From contig VFIW01000006.1 of the NCBI GenBank assembly GCA_006386115.1, positions 1,198,706 to 1,262,705 of the forward strand: DNA of 64,000 bases, read 5' to 3'. The notes beneath the pieces were generated by a model that was not told the DNA's origin, made no database searches, and worked only from the letters and a program-made list of their open reading frames with translations. Below, piece after piece: positions 44,445-55,685 of this stretch. The position numbers and the translations under genes were made by a program. Within the stretch, counting starts at the first letter, position 1, and every line of letters begins with the position of its first letter. The DNA comes from Globisporangium splendens. Lineage: Eukaryota > Oomycota > Peronosporomycetes > Pythiales > Pythiaceae.

Positions 44445-45215
44445 GCCATCCACACACACAGCGAATCGAAAAGAAAAGAATACCGTCGTACTCTTTAGAG
44501 ATCCGCATGCGTCGCAGCGAGCTCCTTCGACTGGGACGCTTCTTGCTGCTCCTCGTCTTCTTCGCCGACGGCGTATTGTTGCTGTTACCGACTGAACTGG
44601 GAGCAGGCGAGGGCTTGCGCACGCGCCATGCGGGTCCGTTGCTGGTGTTGCTCTGCATTTCGGCGGCGCTTGTTCTCCGGCGGCTTCTTCAACTGGCGCC
44701 TTCTTTCAAATTCGCGCCTTCAAGGTCCAGTGTGCTGTCGTGGGTTGTTGTCGCAATCTTTTGTGCTTGAAACGACACTTCGAGATGGCGTTGGCGCGAC
44801 CTTCGAGACACGTTCAAGGAACATCCGAGCGACATTTGTGCTGCAGCGACTTTCAAGCAACCTGCAATCTAGTTTTCGTTTTCCGCGCCCTGTCGAACGT
44901 GATAATGGATGATGGGAGAACACGAGATCAAGTTGGAGAGGAGTAGACAGCTTGCCTTAACTCAAATCAAGATATCCACGTTTCGACATTAGAATAATCC
45001 ATCTCATACATACAATACAGATATTCTAAAACTTAGTATATATTCTATGCTTGACGTATGCTGTATATTTTCTCACCTCGCACATCTGAGGTTTTGATTT
45101 GTAACAACAGGAAAGTGTCCAAGACAAGCGCTCATGCTTGTCTGGGAACAGTGCTGCAGGAAGAGAAAACCAGGAGGAACGCATTGAAGTTCTGCGCAAC
45201 ACTACTGGAGCAGCC
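44445..45215. other. Divergent spacer GID8 / sorting nexin
   Basis: This should hold the promoters of both genes. It contains the open minus-strand stretch 44658-44470 mentioned under GID8, which could be an upstream exon or uORF. The plus-strand ORF opposite it (44503-44770) is hydrophobic and probably just its mirror. The rest is AT-rich around 44990-45075. Confidence 0.35.
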
Positions 45216-48053
45216 ATGGACCTGATGCGGCGGTCCGCGGGCAACACGACAAATGGCGAGTTCACGATCGCGTTCGCGAACGGACCCATCAAGTTCCGCA
45301 GCGAGGAGGGCGTGCTCTACTCGCGCCTCTTCCACATCGTGCGTCCCTCATAAAATGAAGTTCCAAGGGGGCACAATGAACGTGTGCTGCCTGCGTTTGA
45401 CCGAAAGAAAGACGCTCACTAGCACGATGCTGTTGTTGCTCGTGTGGTGATTAAATAGGTGGATACGGACTCGGATGGATACATTGGCGGCGCCGAAGGA
45501 GCAGCGTTTATTCGCCGCGCGAGGCTCCTGAATGATGCTAATCGAGAGGTATGCTCTTTCCGATGTTTATATGTTTGCTGCCTGTGTGCATGTGGTGGTC
45601 ATTGGCAAGGCGAATTGGCAACTTATTTTATGATGGATGTTCTGGTTTGCATGACGACATCACCAGATTTGGCGATTGGCAAGCGGCGGCAAGTCGCAGG
45701 AAAAGCTGAACAAGGACTGCTGGTTTGTCGCGATGAAGCTCGTGGCGCTGGTGCAGAGCACGGGGAAATGCCAGATGCAGAGTTTGTACGCAGGAGAGAC
45801 GTTGCCACTGGCCGATTTCCAGTTCGATCGTCCCCCAGACAACGTGGTATGCCTTGTTATCGTAGCCATATGTGTGCTGTTTGTATTCTCAAGTTACATG
45901 TGTGCGATTCGTAGCTTCCGGATGATATTGTGCCGGATTTCAAGCGCTCTTTCGTCGTGTCCGTGAGCACCCCCGTTGTGGTTGGCTCGGGGTACACGCG
46001 CTACACGCAGTACGTCATTTTTACCAAGGTACGCCCGAAAGGTGAGCAAGAGAAGCAGGTCAATATTGTCTGCTAACTCGCTACGATTATTTTCTGCTCT
46101 CGTTCTTGTGGTGGCATGCAGACAAACTGCAAGCACTTTCCGTGCACGACAGCGCAAGTGAAACGCCGATTCAGCGACTTTGAGTGGCTGCACCAGCGCC
46201 TGCTGTCCCAATTTCGAGGTATGAGTGTCATAGTGGTTGGCAGGCATCGTGCAAGCCCTTGGTGGTCATTTTCTCATTCACTTTTCCTTTCTTCGTTCAA
46301 TTGTGGTTGTAGGAACGATCATCCCACCTATTCCTGAAAAGCGATGGACTGGAAACATGGACGCAACGTTTGTCGAAGAGCGACGCCAGGCACTGGAGCA
46401 TTTCATTGTACGTGGATCGTTTGTTGTGGTTCTGTGTTCTATACGTGCTCAGCGCCGTGCTGATTGTGTGCGTTATGGCATGGGCTTCTTTGATATAGAA
46501 TGAAGTTTGCAACCACGAGAAGCTTTCACAAACATTGGAGCTGCAAATTATACTCACGGCCAGCACCGAAGGGTTGATTGCGGGGAAGGATATTCTGAAA
46601 GTTCAATCGGCGGCAGCGGCGTATGTCCCGACACCTGCGTCTGTGACGTCGCTATGGAGCTCGTGGAAGGACGGGATATTTCTTTCGTCGTCGTCGGTGC
46701 AGCAGGTCGAGATCAAAACGGACGACGACTATGCCAAGGTACATGTGCACTCGTCGTATGCTGTACGCACTAGGATAAAAAAGCTGATGTGTTGTCGCTG
46801 CTTGGCTTGGGCGATTGTAGATTGGGGAGCATATCGAGCAATACGAAAAGCGAATCAGCGAAGTGAAACGATGCTCGGATCTCGTGTATGCAGCTCAGCG
46901 AAGCGATGGGTACGAGATGTCGCGCTTTGGAAGTTACCTGACGGCGCTATCGGTTCACGAAAAGAACGGCAATGAAATGAAGCGGCTCGCAGAGGTGAGG
47001 ATCATGCTTGTATCATTCATTTCCAGCAAATTTTTCAAGCTGAGCATTTGCAAGGTAACGGATTAGCTCATGAACCACATGCATCTTTGTATTTCTGACA
47101 GATCGCTGGTGACAATTTTGAAACCGTGTCGAATCTGTACCAAGATCAGGTACGCGATGGTTTTGCGCATTTCCTCTGTCCCTTGTTGGCTCGTTAGCAC
47201 TCGTTGCTCACGACTGACTGATCAATTGATTGCTGATTTACTCGTGCAGTTGGACAAAATCCTCGCCATGTACGTGTCGATCATCCGATATCAAACGGGC
47301 AAAGTGGACGCTGTGAAGGTTGGAGACAGTGTGTTCATGCACAAAGAGAGATTGATTTTTTCTCAATCCTGGTCGACAGATGAGTAATGACACTTACGCG
47401 TCCTTTTTGTGTTCCCTCGTAGACGGTCATGAGCAACCGTGAGTCAGCTATTCACGAAGTGCACCAAGCGAATGCGAGTATGCAGCGCAACAAAGAGCGA
47501 TTTGCTGCTGCACGCGCGAGTAGTGGCGCAGCGGCGTCGGCTATGCGTGCCGAGCAAAAGATGACTTCGGTACGAATCGCTGCTACATATTTACGTCTTG
47601 TTGTGGATTCTCTCTATACCGCGTGAGCATTTCATTTCGCCAACGCTGCTGCTTTGTTGTGTGTGTGTGTCTTTACAGGCAGAAGACCGCATGAACCATG
47701 CAAAGGAGCAAGTGCAGTTCATCGCGTCGAGTCTGAAGGTCGAATCGAAACGGATGGACACTGGGAAAACGTCGGATCTGAAGAACGCACTGTTGGCGCT
47801 TGCCAACCTCGAGTTGGACTATCACATTCAGGTACCATTTGCAGCCTTGTTGACTTGTACTGCTATTCTTTTCCATCTTGCATGCTAACGAAATGATGTG
47901 GCATTGCAGTCGCGAAATGCGTGGGAGAACTTGATTCCGGCGCTCAATGTTACCGACGAAGAGATTGCAGCGAGCCGCTTGAAAGCTCAACGAAGTGCTC
48001 CATACCGAAAGCCTGGAGAGAAGAATATTGGTCAGATCATTGGGCTACTTTGA
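45216..48053 (+). CDS. EH-PX-BAR sorting nexin
   Basis: Thirteen exons (45216-45338, 45459-45548, 45667-45846, 45915-46028, 46122-46218, 46313-46407, 46499-46738, 46821-46994, 47102-47149, 47250-47318, 47423-47569, 47679-47831, 47910-48053) encode 557 aa, nearly all introns in phase 0. Residues 1-110 form an EH domain: LYSRLFHIVDTDSDGYIGG with a calcium loop, then IWRLAS and CWFVAMKLVALVQ, the usual NPF-peptide binder of endocytic proteins. Residues ~130-240 are a PX domain with the phosphoinositide motif RRFSDFEWLHQRL, PPIPEK and RRQALEHF. The rest is helical and fits a BAR membrane-bending domain (SEVKRCSDLVYAAQRSD, LDKILAMYVSIIRYQ). Role inferred: curved endosomal membranes, recruiting NPF-bearing cargo adaptors. 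Animal and yeast sorting nexins normally lack an EH domain. Confidence 0.86.
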
Positions 48054-48202
48054 GGAAGAGGACACAAAGCTAAAGTACTCGTGCGTGGATGGAAGAAATG
48101 TTTCTGTCATAGTGACAAATGTTTTATTAGATATGTGTTGTTGCTCTCTTTATCGCCTTCATCTGCGTCTCATCTGTCTCCATGCTCTTGGCAGAAAATC
48201 GT

Positions 48203-51200
48203 TTACATGTCGAGTGAGAAATCGCCCGACGAGTTGTCTGCAAACAAGGACTCACCATCCATCTGCTCTGGAATCGAAAAATCTGCGTCAGTTTGCGGCA
48301 CTTGCTCCTCTTCCTCCTGCTGCGCTGCTTCCTCACTTGCCTCTTGGTTCTCGCTGTTTGGGTCCGTTTCATTCTCATCGTCGTCGTCGTCATACACATC
48401 CTCCATGTCTTCCTCTTCCTCTTCATCGGGACGCTCTACGGTCTCCGCGCCATCAGTATCTGCTTCACCATCGCCCGCGTTGTCTTCCTCCTGATCCTCC
48501 TGGTCTTCCTGATCTGCTTGGTCTTCGTTGCCATCCTCCTCGTCTCCTCCCTCGGACATTTGCAGACTCTGCGGTCCGACATTGACGTCGATCACGTCGC
48601 CATCTTCGAACTTGAGCCCATCGAAGATCTCGAGATCCTCGTTCAAGCTCAGACTCGTGAGTGCGTCCTCATCCTCTGCCGGTGTTGTCGTGTTATTACT
48701 CTCTTTCACAATCGCACTGCTCTCAGACGCTCCACTCGTCTCTACGGCGCCGTCCTTGCTGTCGCTTTCTTGCTTCACAGACTCCTGCTTCACATCTTCC
48801 GAATCGGTCTGTCCTGACGCGGCATCCGATTCTGCCTCCGGCTTCACTTGGTCTTCTTTCTTTTCCGATTTTACCACAGGCGCTGCCGGTGCTTCATCAA
48901 CAGGCTCTTGCTTCTGCAGTTTGAATGAGTATGCAGAAGTGATTCAGCTACGACATGAACAATAGTCTAAAAGCGAGAGAACGAGGCAAGCCAGGCGTAC
49001 CTTGGATGGGAAGATCTTGTGCAATCGCTCTGTCACCAACCTCTCCAGTGGGTTCACGCCGCTCTCTGGCACCATTTGCCTCTGTAAAAGTTACCACCGC
49101 CATCAGATAAAACGTGAGCAAACCTCATCCCACTGCACAAAGTCAGCAGATGACAGCACACGAGAGCAACTTACTCGATAGATCGCTTCCAGGTGCTTCA
49201 AGTTAGCTCGCGCCTGCGGCTTCACTTTGATGCCACTTGCAAGCACTTTCATGTTGGGCACATCTGGGTACTTGGAGTTTGGTGTCGCCTTCGCCCATTT
49301 CTCCAAAAGTCGGAGGAATTCGCCGGAAGCAGGACCGTAGCCTTGAAATGCAGGTTGAACTAGCGCTCTAGTACACGTACAAGTTACCCAAACACGCAAA
49401 ACGATCAATCGATGTCGACACGAGTATCGCAAGAGAGCATCAGCAGACTTACTTGGCGCAGGTGGATGTCGCCTTGTACTGATCGGCAGCAGTTCCATTT
49501 ATCTTGCACCAGCTGCCGTTCTGCATTTGCTTGACGAGAATGAATCGCTCGCACACGGCGATGAAATTCGATAGCTCGGTGCTTTTCGCGGGACCAAACA
49601 GGCGCATGCACTGCAAGAACTTGCCCACGACTTCGTACTCCATCGTGAGCATCGCGTGGTTGACATAGTTCGGATTGCAGATGATCTTGAGTTCGGGCTC
49701 GAAAAGGTCGGGGTTGAGCTGCAACACGCCAAAGTTGCTCACGACATCGATCATACCGAACACCATGCGCAGCCTGTGAACAAATTGGAAGCAGCGTGAT
49801 GTACATGTGGTTAAAACACCGCATAACATAGGCGTAACACGTGATATCAACAAAACAACGTACTGTTCTGCGAATTTGTCCCATTCAAATCCGTCGGCGT
49901 CGTAGGGTTTCAAACCTTTGTAACTCGCGCGCACGGTCTTCAGATGAGCAAAAACATCGATGCAGTTCGTCCCGATCGGGATACCAACGCACTCTGATAA
50001 AACAGATCCAACATAAGACGCACTCAGTAAAAGAACAACGCCACATATGAGACCATCCTCAGCGTACAAGCGTTCCCTTACCGGCATAATAGGTCGCAAG
50101 AATCGCACTGCTGAACTTTGTAAACACGCTTGGAAATGTTAGCGGGCGATAGCACCGAGTACACACTTTCACCTACCAATGCCGCCATCAACAAAGCAGC
50201 AGCCATGGCTGAGATTAAAACCAAGGTTCATTGATAGCCACACGTTTCCTGATCCATGCCGTGCTTACCTCGGGTGGATTTCGGATTGCACAGATCTGGC
50301 ACAGACTCGAGCACTCAACTTGCGGGCCTTCGATGCTCGGATGCCAGCCCAAATAGTCCGTTGCAGAAAAATTGCGAGCCTTGACGAGCGCAATGATCTT
50401 TTCTTTCATGCCGTGAGCAATGCAAGCGCGCTGCAAACTATTAAGGAACAGGAAAAGGCAACCTTAGAGGTCGCGTGTATGCAAGAACCAGAGTAATGGT
50501 CAGGGGAAAAGTACCTGTACAATCCAACGAGCAGCGTGAAAATCTCGCGCACATTCAGCACCCACTTGTCGACATGGACCAGTTTCTCGCGAATCCAGCG
50601 CTGCAACAAGGACAATATCACAATGTTAGCTACATACGCAACTTATGACTAAATCAGTCTTCTACGACTATCCCAAAGCCTCAAATAGCCATCTTATGTA
50701 CCTGCAGATAAGGCTCGACAAACTTCTCAGCGAATGGCTTGATCGGGTACCCGGCGACGTCTCCGATTTCGAGCAACCGCAGCGACGCCAAGTGCCCAAA
50801 CTTGTCGAAATTGCTTTGGCTGTTGGTCTCGAGGTTCAGATACAGAATCGCACGACGCACCTGTAACAATATAATAAGGTGAATACAATCTGGTGGAAAG
50901 CAACCAATATGAAGCCACGTAAAGTAACCACACCGAGAGTCCATTGGTGCCGCCCTTTTGAAGATTTTCCTTCGACGCACGGTTTTGCTGCATGACAAAG
51001 CAATTTCCACATAGCGGTCCAACTGTAAAGCACAACATACATCCCCACAAAAGTTAATGAGTGCGCCACTACAGATATGCAACCAGACACCCACATACCT
51101 AGGAAAGGGAAGAGCACTTCTTCACCAATACATGCGCGATGAACGTTGAGACCACAGCTGCCGTTGCACGTGAACACGTCCCCCTTTTCCTTGCAGATTA

Positions 51201-52335
51201 AGCACTTAGCGTCGACTGGGGGAGTCACTGGCTTCACCTGCGCAGCAGCAGGAACAGCAACAGTAGATGGCGCCGCAATAGCAGCACTGTTCGTGTTCCC
51301 ACTTGGCATTTGCTGCCGTGGAGGCATCACGGATGCCGCATGGATGTTGACCTGGGAAGTTGTTGGTGTTGGACTGCTTGCAGCCCCCGACGAACCACTG
51401 CTCAAGAGCTGCTGCTTGGAGAGCAATGCCGCCGCGACGGCCGCGCGGGTCGCATTGTTGGCCTGTTGCTGTTGAAGCATCGTCGCCAGCATCGCTTGCG
51501 ACTGCGGCTGTTGTTGCATGGCCGGATTGCCGCTGTTTCGTTGGTTTGCTGCTGCTACGGCTGCTGCATACTGGCGCTGCTGCGCGAGGAACTGGAGCTG
51601 CTGCTGCTGTTGCTGCCTCTGCTGACTTTGTTGCTGCAATTGCTGCTGTTGATTCTGTCGCTGTTGCTGGAACTGCTGCTGCTGTTGCTGGAATTGCTGC
51701 AGCTGTTGCTGCTGTTGTCTGGCGTTGCCCTGCGTCATCATCATGTTTGGCGGCATCGACGAGTACGCTGCGGGCACCGACTGCTGGAACATGTTGAAAT
51801 CCATGGGCGTCGCATTGTTCCCGAGATCCGCAGTGGACGGCTGCGCGGGAGCTGTGGACGTCATTGAGTTTGGAGCGCCGAACGTGCCGCCGCTGCTCGC
51901 TATGGCCATCGGATTGTACATCATCGCCATCAACGACTGTGGGTTCGAGGACAGCGCCATCGTCATGCTGCCAGTAACATGACCGTAGCTGCTCACGTTC
52001 CCCATCCCGTCATTCAGCACTTGGCCCGTGACTCCATGCTGTGCGGCGTTCGGCTGCTGCTGCAGAGACGGATCGAGCTTCATGCGCTTCTTGGCCGACT
52101 CGTCGTCGTCCAAAAGCAGCTCGCGTGCGCGGCCGGCGCCGACAGCGGAGTCCACTAAGCTCTGCAGAAACGCGTCGTTCTGGAGATGGTTCGCGTCCTG
52201 GTCCATGCCACCGATGCTGTCGTTGCTGCTGACGGTGCTGTTGTTAGTGTCGGGCGCCGTCTGCAGGGGGTTCATGTTTGGATGAGATGTGCCGTCGCCC
52301 GCGTTGCTCGGGTCAAAGCCGCCATTCATGTTCAT
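48203..52335 (-). CDS. PolyQ, PHD-finger nuclear protein with acidic tail
   Basis: Eleven exons (52335-51099, 51022-50934, 50860-50702, 50600-50515, 50437-50269, 50115-50082, 49993-49864, 49773-49453, 49367-49175, 49081-49001, 48913-48203) encode 1069 aa. Residues ~205-290 are Gln-rich in mixed CAG/CAA codons. A C4HC3 PHD-like finger spans the first intron (CLICKEKGDVFTC, CGLNVHRAC, then LCGNC), at about 378-425; PHD fingers usually read histone H3 tails. A second Cys group (CSSLCQICA) lies near residue 580. Between them are helical segments (FGHLASLRLLEIGDVAGYP, FAEKFVEPYLQ). The C-terminal 236 residues are acidic with several psi-K-x-E SUMO sites, ending FSLDM, like an activation domain. 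A chromatin or co-activator role is inferred. The ATG at 52335 is the first in frame. The 34-nt exon 50115-50082 is the least certain. Confidence 0.7.
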
Positions 52336-52876
52336 ATCCGGGTATTGGGCTTCCTTCCGCCTTGTTGCCACGATGACAGCGACGGCAACGATGGTCTAGA
52401 TTTATGTTTGCCACACTATTACTTTTGGTTCAAAGAGTAATTTTATTGTGATAATGGAGAGGTTTTGGATTATTAGCGTAAATCATCTGTCGTAAGGGTC
52501 AGTCTATGACCATATGAGTCCAAACCAAACGAAAGTATCACTAAGGGCTTTTTGAGGTTATTCAACGACGCACATGTCCTAAATCAGCACTGTCTTGGCT
52601 TCAATTTGAGCTATCGAATGGCGCGAAATTCAAATTTTTGAAATAGCTATAGACGTTTAACCGCAAGACACTCGGTCAATAAATAAATTTCCAAATTCGC
52701 GGTGAATGGAAATCTATACTAAAGCGTCTCTGCACTTTCTAATTCCGTTGTCAAAACCGCGTAAACCTAGCTAGAAGTGCTCCAAATTTGAATTTGAAGG
52801 TGCCACCAAAATGAAACCAACCAATTGAAAGTATCACTAACTGATCTGACCAACTCTCCAAACGTATCACTAACTC
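52336..52876. other. AT-rich spacer with GTATCACTAA repeats
   Basis: This holds the PHD gene's upstream region and the transposase gene's 3' flank. GTATCACTAA occurs three times in direct orientation (52535-52544, 52831-52840, 52864-52873), two copies within the longer similar strings CAAACGAAAGTATCACTAA and CAATTGAAAGTATCACTAA. The repeats may be remnants of the mobile element's end. Confidence 0.45.
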
Positions 52877-54655
52877 TCACACAGTGCTCTCCTTACTTTC
52901 GCCCTCGTCCACCTTTCTGCGCTTGGCGTCCATCCGTTGGCGCCGGCTACGCTTGATCTCCCGAGCTTGCTGCTGAATGTTTTCAGGAGGCTTCGCGTAC
53001 AGGGGATCATTTTTGAATTCTGGTGGCACGAAGGGTCGAATCTTCCGGAAGTGGTCAAGTTGCTTTTCAGGATTCAGAGGAGGGTCGTCCGCCTTTGGAA
53101 TTGATCGCCAAGTCTCTCCAAACATCGCCATAGTGCTGGTCTCCGCCGTGGGTGCTGAGGCTATCGTCCTGCGCCGTAGATCTAGGACAGTAGGTTCAGA
53201 TGTCGGAGTGCGTTTGCACTCCACACGTCCAGGTGCGTCACGACTCATCGTGAACACCTGGAATCTCTGGATGCCCATTAACTTCTTGTATCGCGGCTGA
53301 AAGTAGGTTTTGAATGGCCAGAATGGCTGTTCCGTCGCGTCCAAATTGATCGTTTGGATCGATGTCGCCGACTCTTCAACGGCCTTGATGAGCGTGTGCA
53401 TATCCCAGCATGCTGCCTTCGTCATGTGACGCTTGACGTGACCGAATCCTCGGTCACAGGCGTTCTTGGTGTGGCCCTTCATGAAGAATTTTAGGCACGC
53501 CGTTTGCAGCACCCCGTGTTCCACCAGGAAAAGTAGATACCAAATCAGGTAGGAGTTCTTGTTCTGGCCTCCACAGTTATCACACCACACCACCACGGAC
53601 TTATCCTGCATCAGCGGCTCGTCTGGATCGGCAAACGCGACATCAAAAACGCCGTGAAGGTCTAGCTTGTGGTGCAACATGCTAATGACCTCGTCGACAC
53701 CTTTGCTCCCCTTCCTCTCGGAGTATAGGAAGTGGGTGTGCGTTTCATCGTTCGTACAATACACCCCGAACATGGACACTGAGAACAATGATAGGAAGTA
53801 CCAGGCGGACGGTGTGTCTGGTACATGCGGGGTGGTCAAATTCTGCGAGAAATCCATGACGAACACGAGCTTGTTGTTGGCAGCCTGGGCTGTGTCGATC
53901 TTGTACTCCGTTCTATACATACAAGCCCACAATACGTTAGTGTCAATACGTAAGACTCACTCATTACACCAAACATTCTACAAAATCACAACGCACCTGA
54001 GCGCTTTCGCGTCGACGAGGTGCTCGCCGAACACTTCTGTGTCTTGTGCGCCGGCATCCGGGGCGATTGCACTTCGATAGATTGCACACTGGTCACAAAC
54101 TTGGTCACGGCCAGAGCGAATCTTGATCTTGGGGCAGTGTTTGGACAGAATGCGTATGAATGAGGTGCGGGACGGGCGTGGGGGGTCCTTGTAGTTGTCG
54201 TCCAAGTACTTTATGTACTCATCCAGCAGCTTGTCCCACGTGAACTGCGGGCAGCAGCGTGTACTCGTCGTACGAAAAGTACCGACGGCGTGTGCCGTCC
54301 TGGATTCCACCACGCCGCACTCGAACAGGCACGACATCTCCGATATTCTCTGCAAAGTCGACACACCACGCCGCCAGCAGGCTCTCGTCCAGCGCGTTGG
54401 CGTTCGCGTTGTCGTGACCGCCGTGGATTTTGGGCGCCACAATGCCATCGCGCACGCGCTTCCGATACAGATGCAGTGTTCTGTGACTGATGCATAAATG
54501 CTCTCGAACGCGGTCTTACATACAGCTCCGACGAACGGCACGTAGTAGGTAAAACATTCGCGCTCGTTCTTGTTGCCCTTCTTGGGTTTGTCGTCCATCA
54601 CGGCGCACATGGCCAGAGCTGTGAGTATCGACGCTCGGCGTTCCTCCTTGGTCAT
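52877..54655 (-). mobile_element. Decayed DDE-like transposase gene
   Basis: Exons 54655-53997 and 53912-52877 join in phase through one AT-rich GT-AG intron. The second exon has the family landmarks: VFVMDFSQNL, VVWCDNCGGQNKNSYLIWYL, and FFMKGHTKNACDRGFGHVKR. This D...DNC-GQNKN...GHTK-CDR layout is that of the RNase H-like DUF7869-type transposase proteins common in arthropods and some protists; the first D and the DNC aspartate are probably catalytic. The C-terminus is basic. The first exon has a normal start (CFTYYVPFVGAVCKTAFESI) and a normal end (TWDKLLDEYIKYLDDNY), but between about 54495 and 54250 the family-like reading (RKRVRDGIVAPK, GTRRRYFSYDEYTL) lies in another frame. This indicates a -1 change near 54493 and a compensating +1 near 54250. 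Terminal inverted repeats were not found. Confidence 0.68.
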
Positions 54656-55685
54656 GGTGTAAGAGGGCGCTGTTCACACCAGTCCCTCAAACACGGCACA
54701 CACGCTTGTGCCAGAGGAAGCGATCTCCCGACTTGGAGGGAGGAAGAAGACTCGAGGGCTTGGAGGAAAATTTGCAACTGAATTAAATGCAGTAATGGTT
54801 CCTGTCACTACTTACAAATGAACCCCAAGGGATCCTACAGCTTTTATAACTAAAACCTAAACATACACAATAAAACCTATGAATCTGATATATAAAACCT
54901 TGGGTACACTGAGGTTGAACCTACGGGATCTTCTAGAAGCTTGAACTTCAAGTCTTGTAGAAGATTCCCTGCAAAGTGATTGGCTCGCGCCACTCACTTC
55001 AGGCGGCAGAGACACGTCGGTCTCGTCGCCAGCCCAGTTTCCCAAGCAGGAACCATCACTCAGTACTTGATTAGTACATGGATGTTATCACTATGTACTG
55101 ATTAGTACATGAGAACACTCGTGACGTCATCGAATGACGTCACACGTGCATGTGGGGACTGTCGTACTGTAAGCCCTTTGTTATGTGTCTCCACAATGCA
55201 GGTTGAAGGTGGCGTGTGCCACACCAGATCCGGGGACAGATCCATCTTCATGTAATGGCTGGTTTTAACCCATATAAGTGCGAGCAGACGCCATCGATCT
55301 GAACGTTTTCGATGTGCTGTATATCTACATGAATGTGCCAAGGGTTCCTTCAGAAGCTAAAACCACAGCGTTGGCTAGATGGCGCCATGCGCCGTCTGTG
55401 TGCCTTCACATGTTCATGTGGTGTATAAAATCCTGCGGGAATGCCCCCACTCACCGTGGTGTGTAGACTTTGTGTGACCATTTATCACTTTTAAAGTTAT
55501 CACACATAATTTGCCAATCAATAAGTATTTTTTTGTGACATTTTCTGAAGTTTCCAAAAACATCACACATTATGAGTGCACTTTAACTGCTTTGCTGGTG
55601 GTTCAGGCGTAGATTTTCTATGACTTTTGCTGTGAGTCTCCTTTTTTGTCGTTCATTGCAATCTCCACACTCGAGAGCCACAGCG
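54656..55685. other. Repeat-bearing intergenic region
   Basis: About 1 kb with no supported gene, likely shaped by the adjacent mobile element. Two near-identical blocks around TGATTAGTACATG (55068-55080, 55099-55111) and the palindrome at 55121-55143 lie here. The stretch 55500-55570 is very AT-rich with repeated ATCACACAT. The COQ3 promoter must be in the right part. Confidence 0.4.
55121..55143. repeat. Perfect 10-bp inverted repeat with two TGACGTCA sites
   Basis: GTGACGTCAT, a 3-base spacer (CGA), and its exact reverse complement ATGACGTCAC. Each arm contains the palindromic CRE/bZIP octamer TGACGTCA, so two bZIP dimers could bind side by side. Function is not shown. Confidence 0.8.

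Noticed and set aside
44503..44770. Hydrophobic plus-strand ORF that looks like a small membrane protein
   Set aside because: Leu/Val-rich frames arise opposite Lys/Ser/Pro-rich coding sequence; no start context or homology supports it.
52440..55570. Terminal inverted repeats for the transposase element
   Set aside because: I compared the AT-rich flanks by eye and found only short direct repeats (GTATCACTAA, ATCACACAT), no convincing inverted pair.
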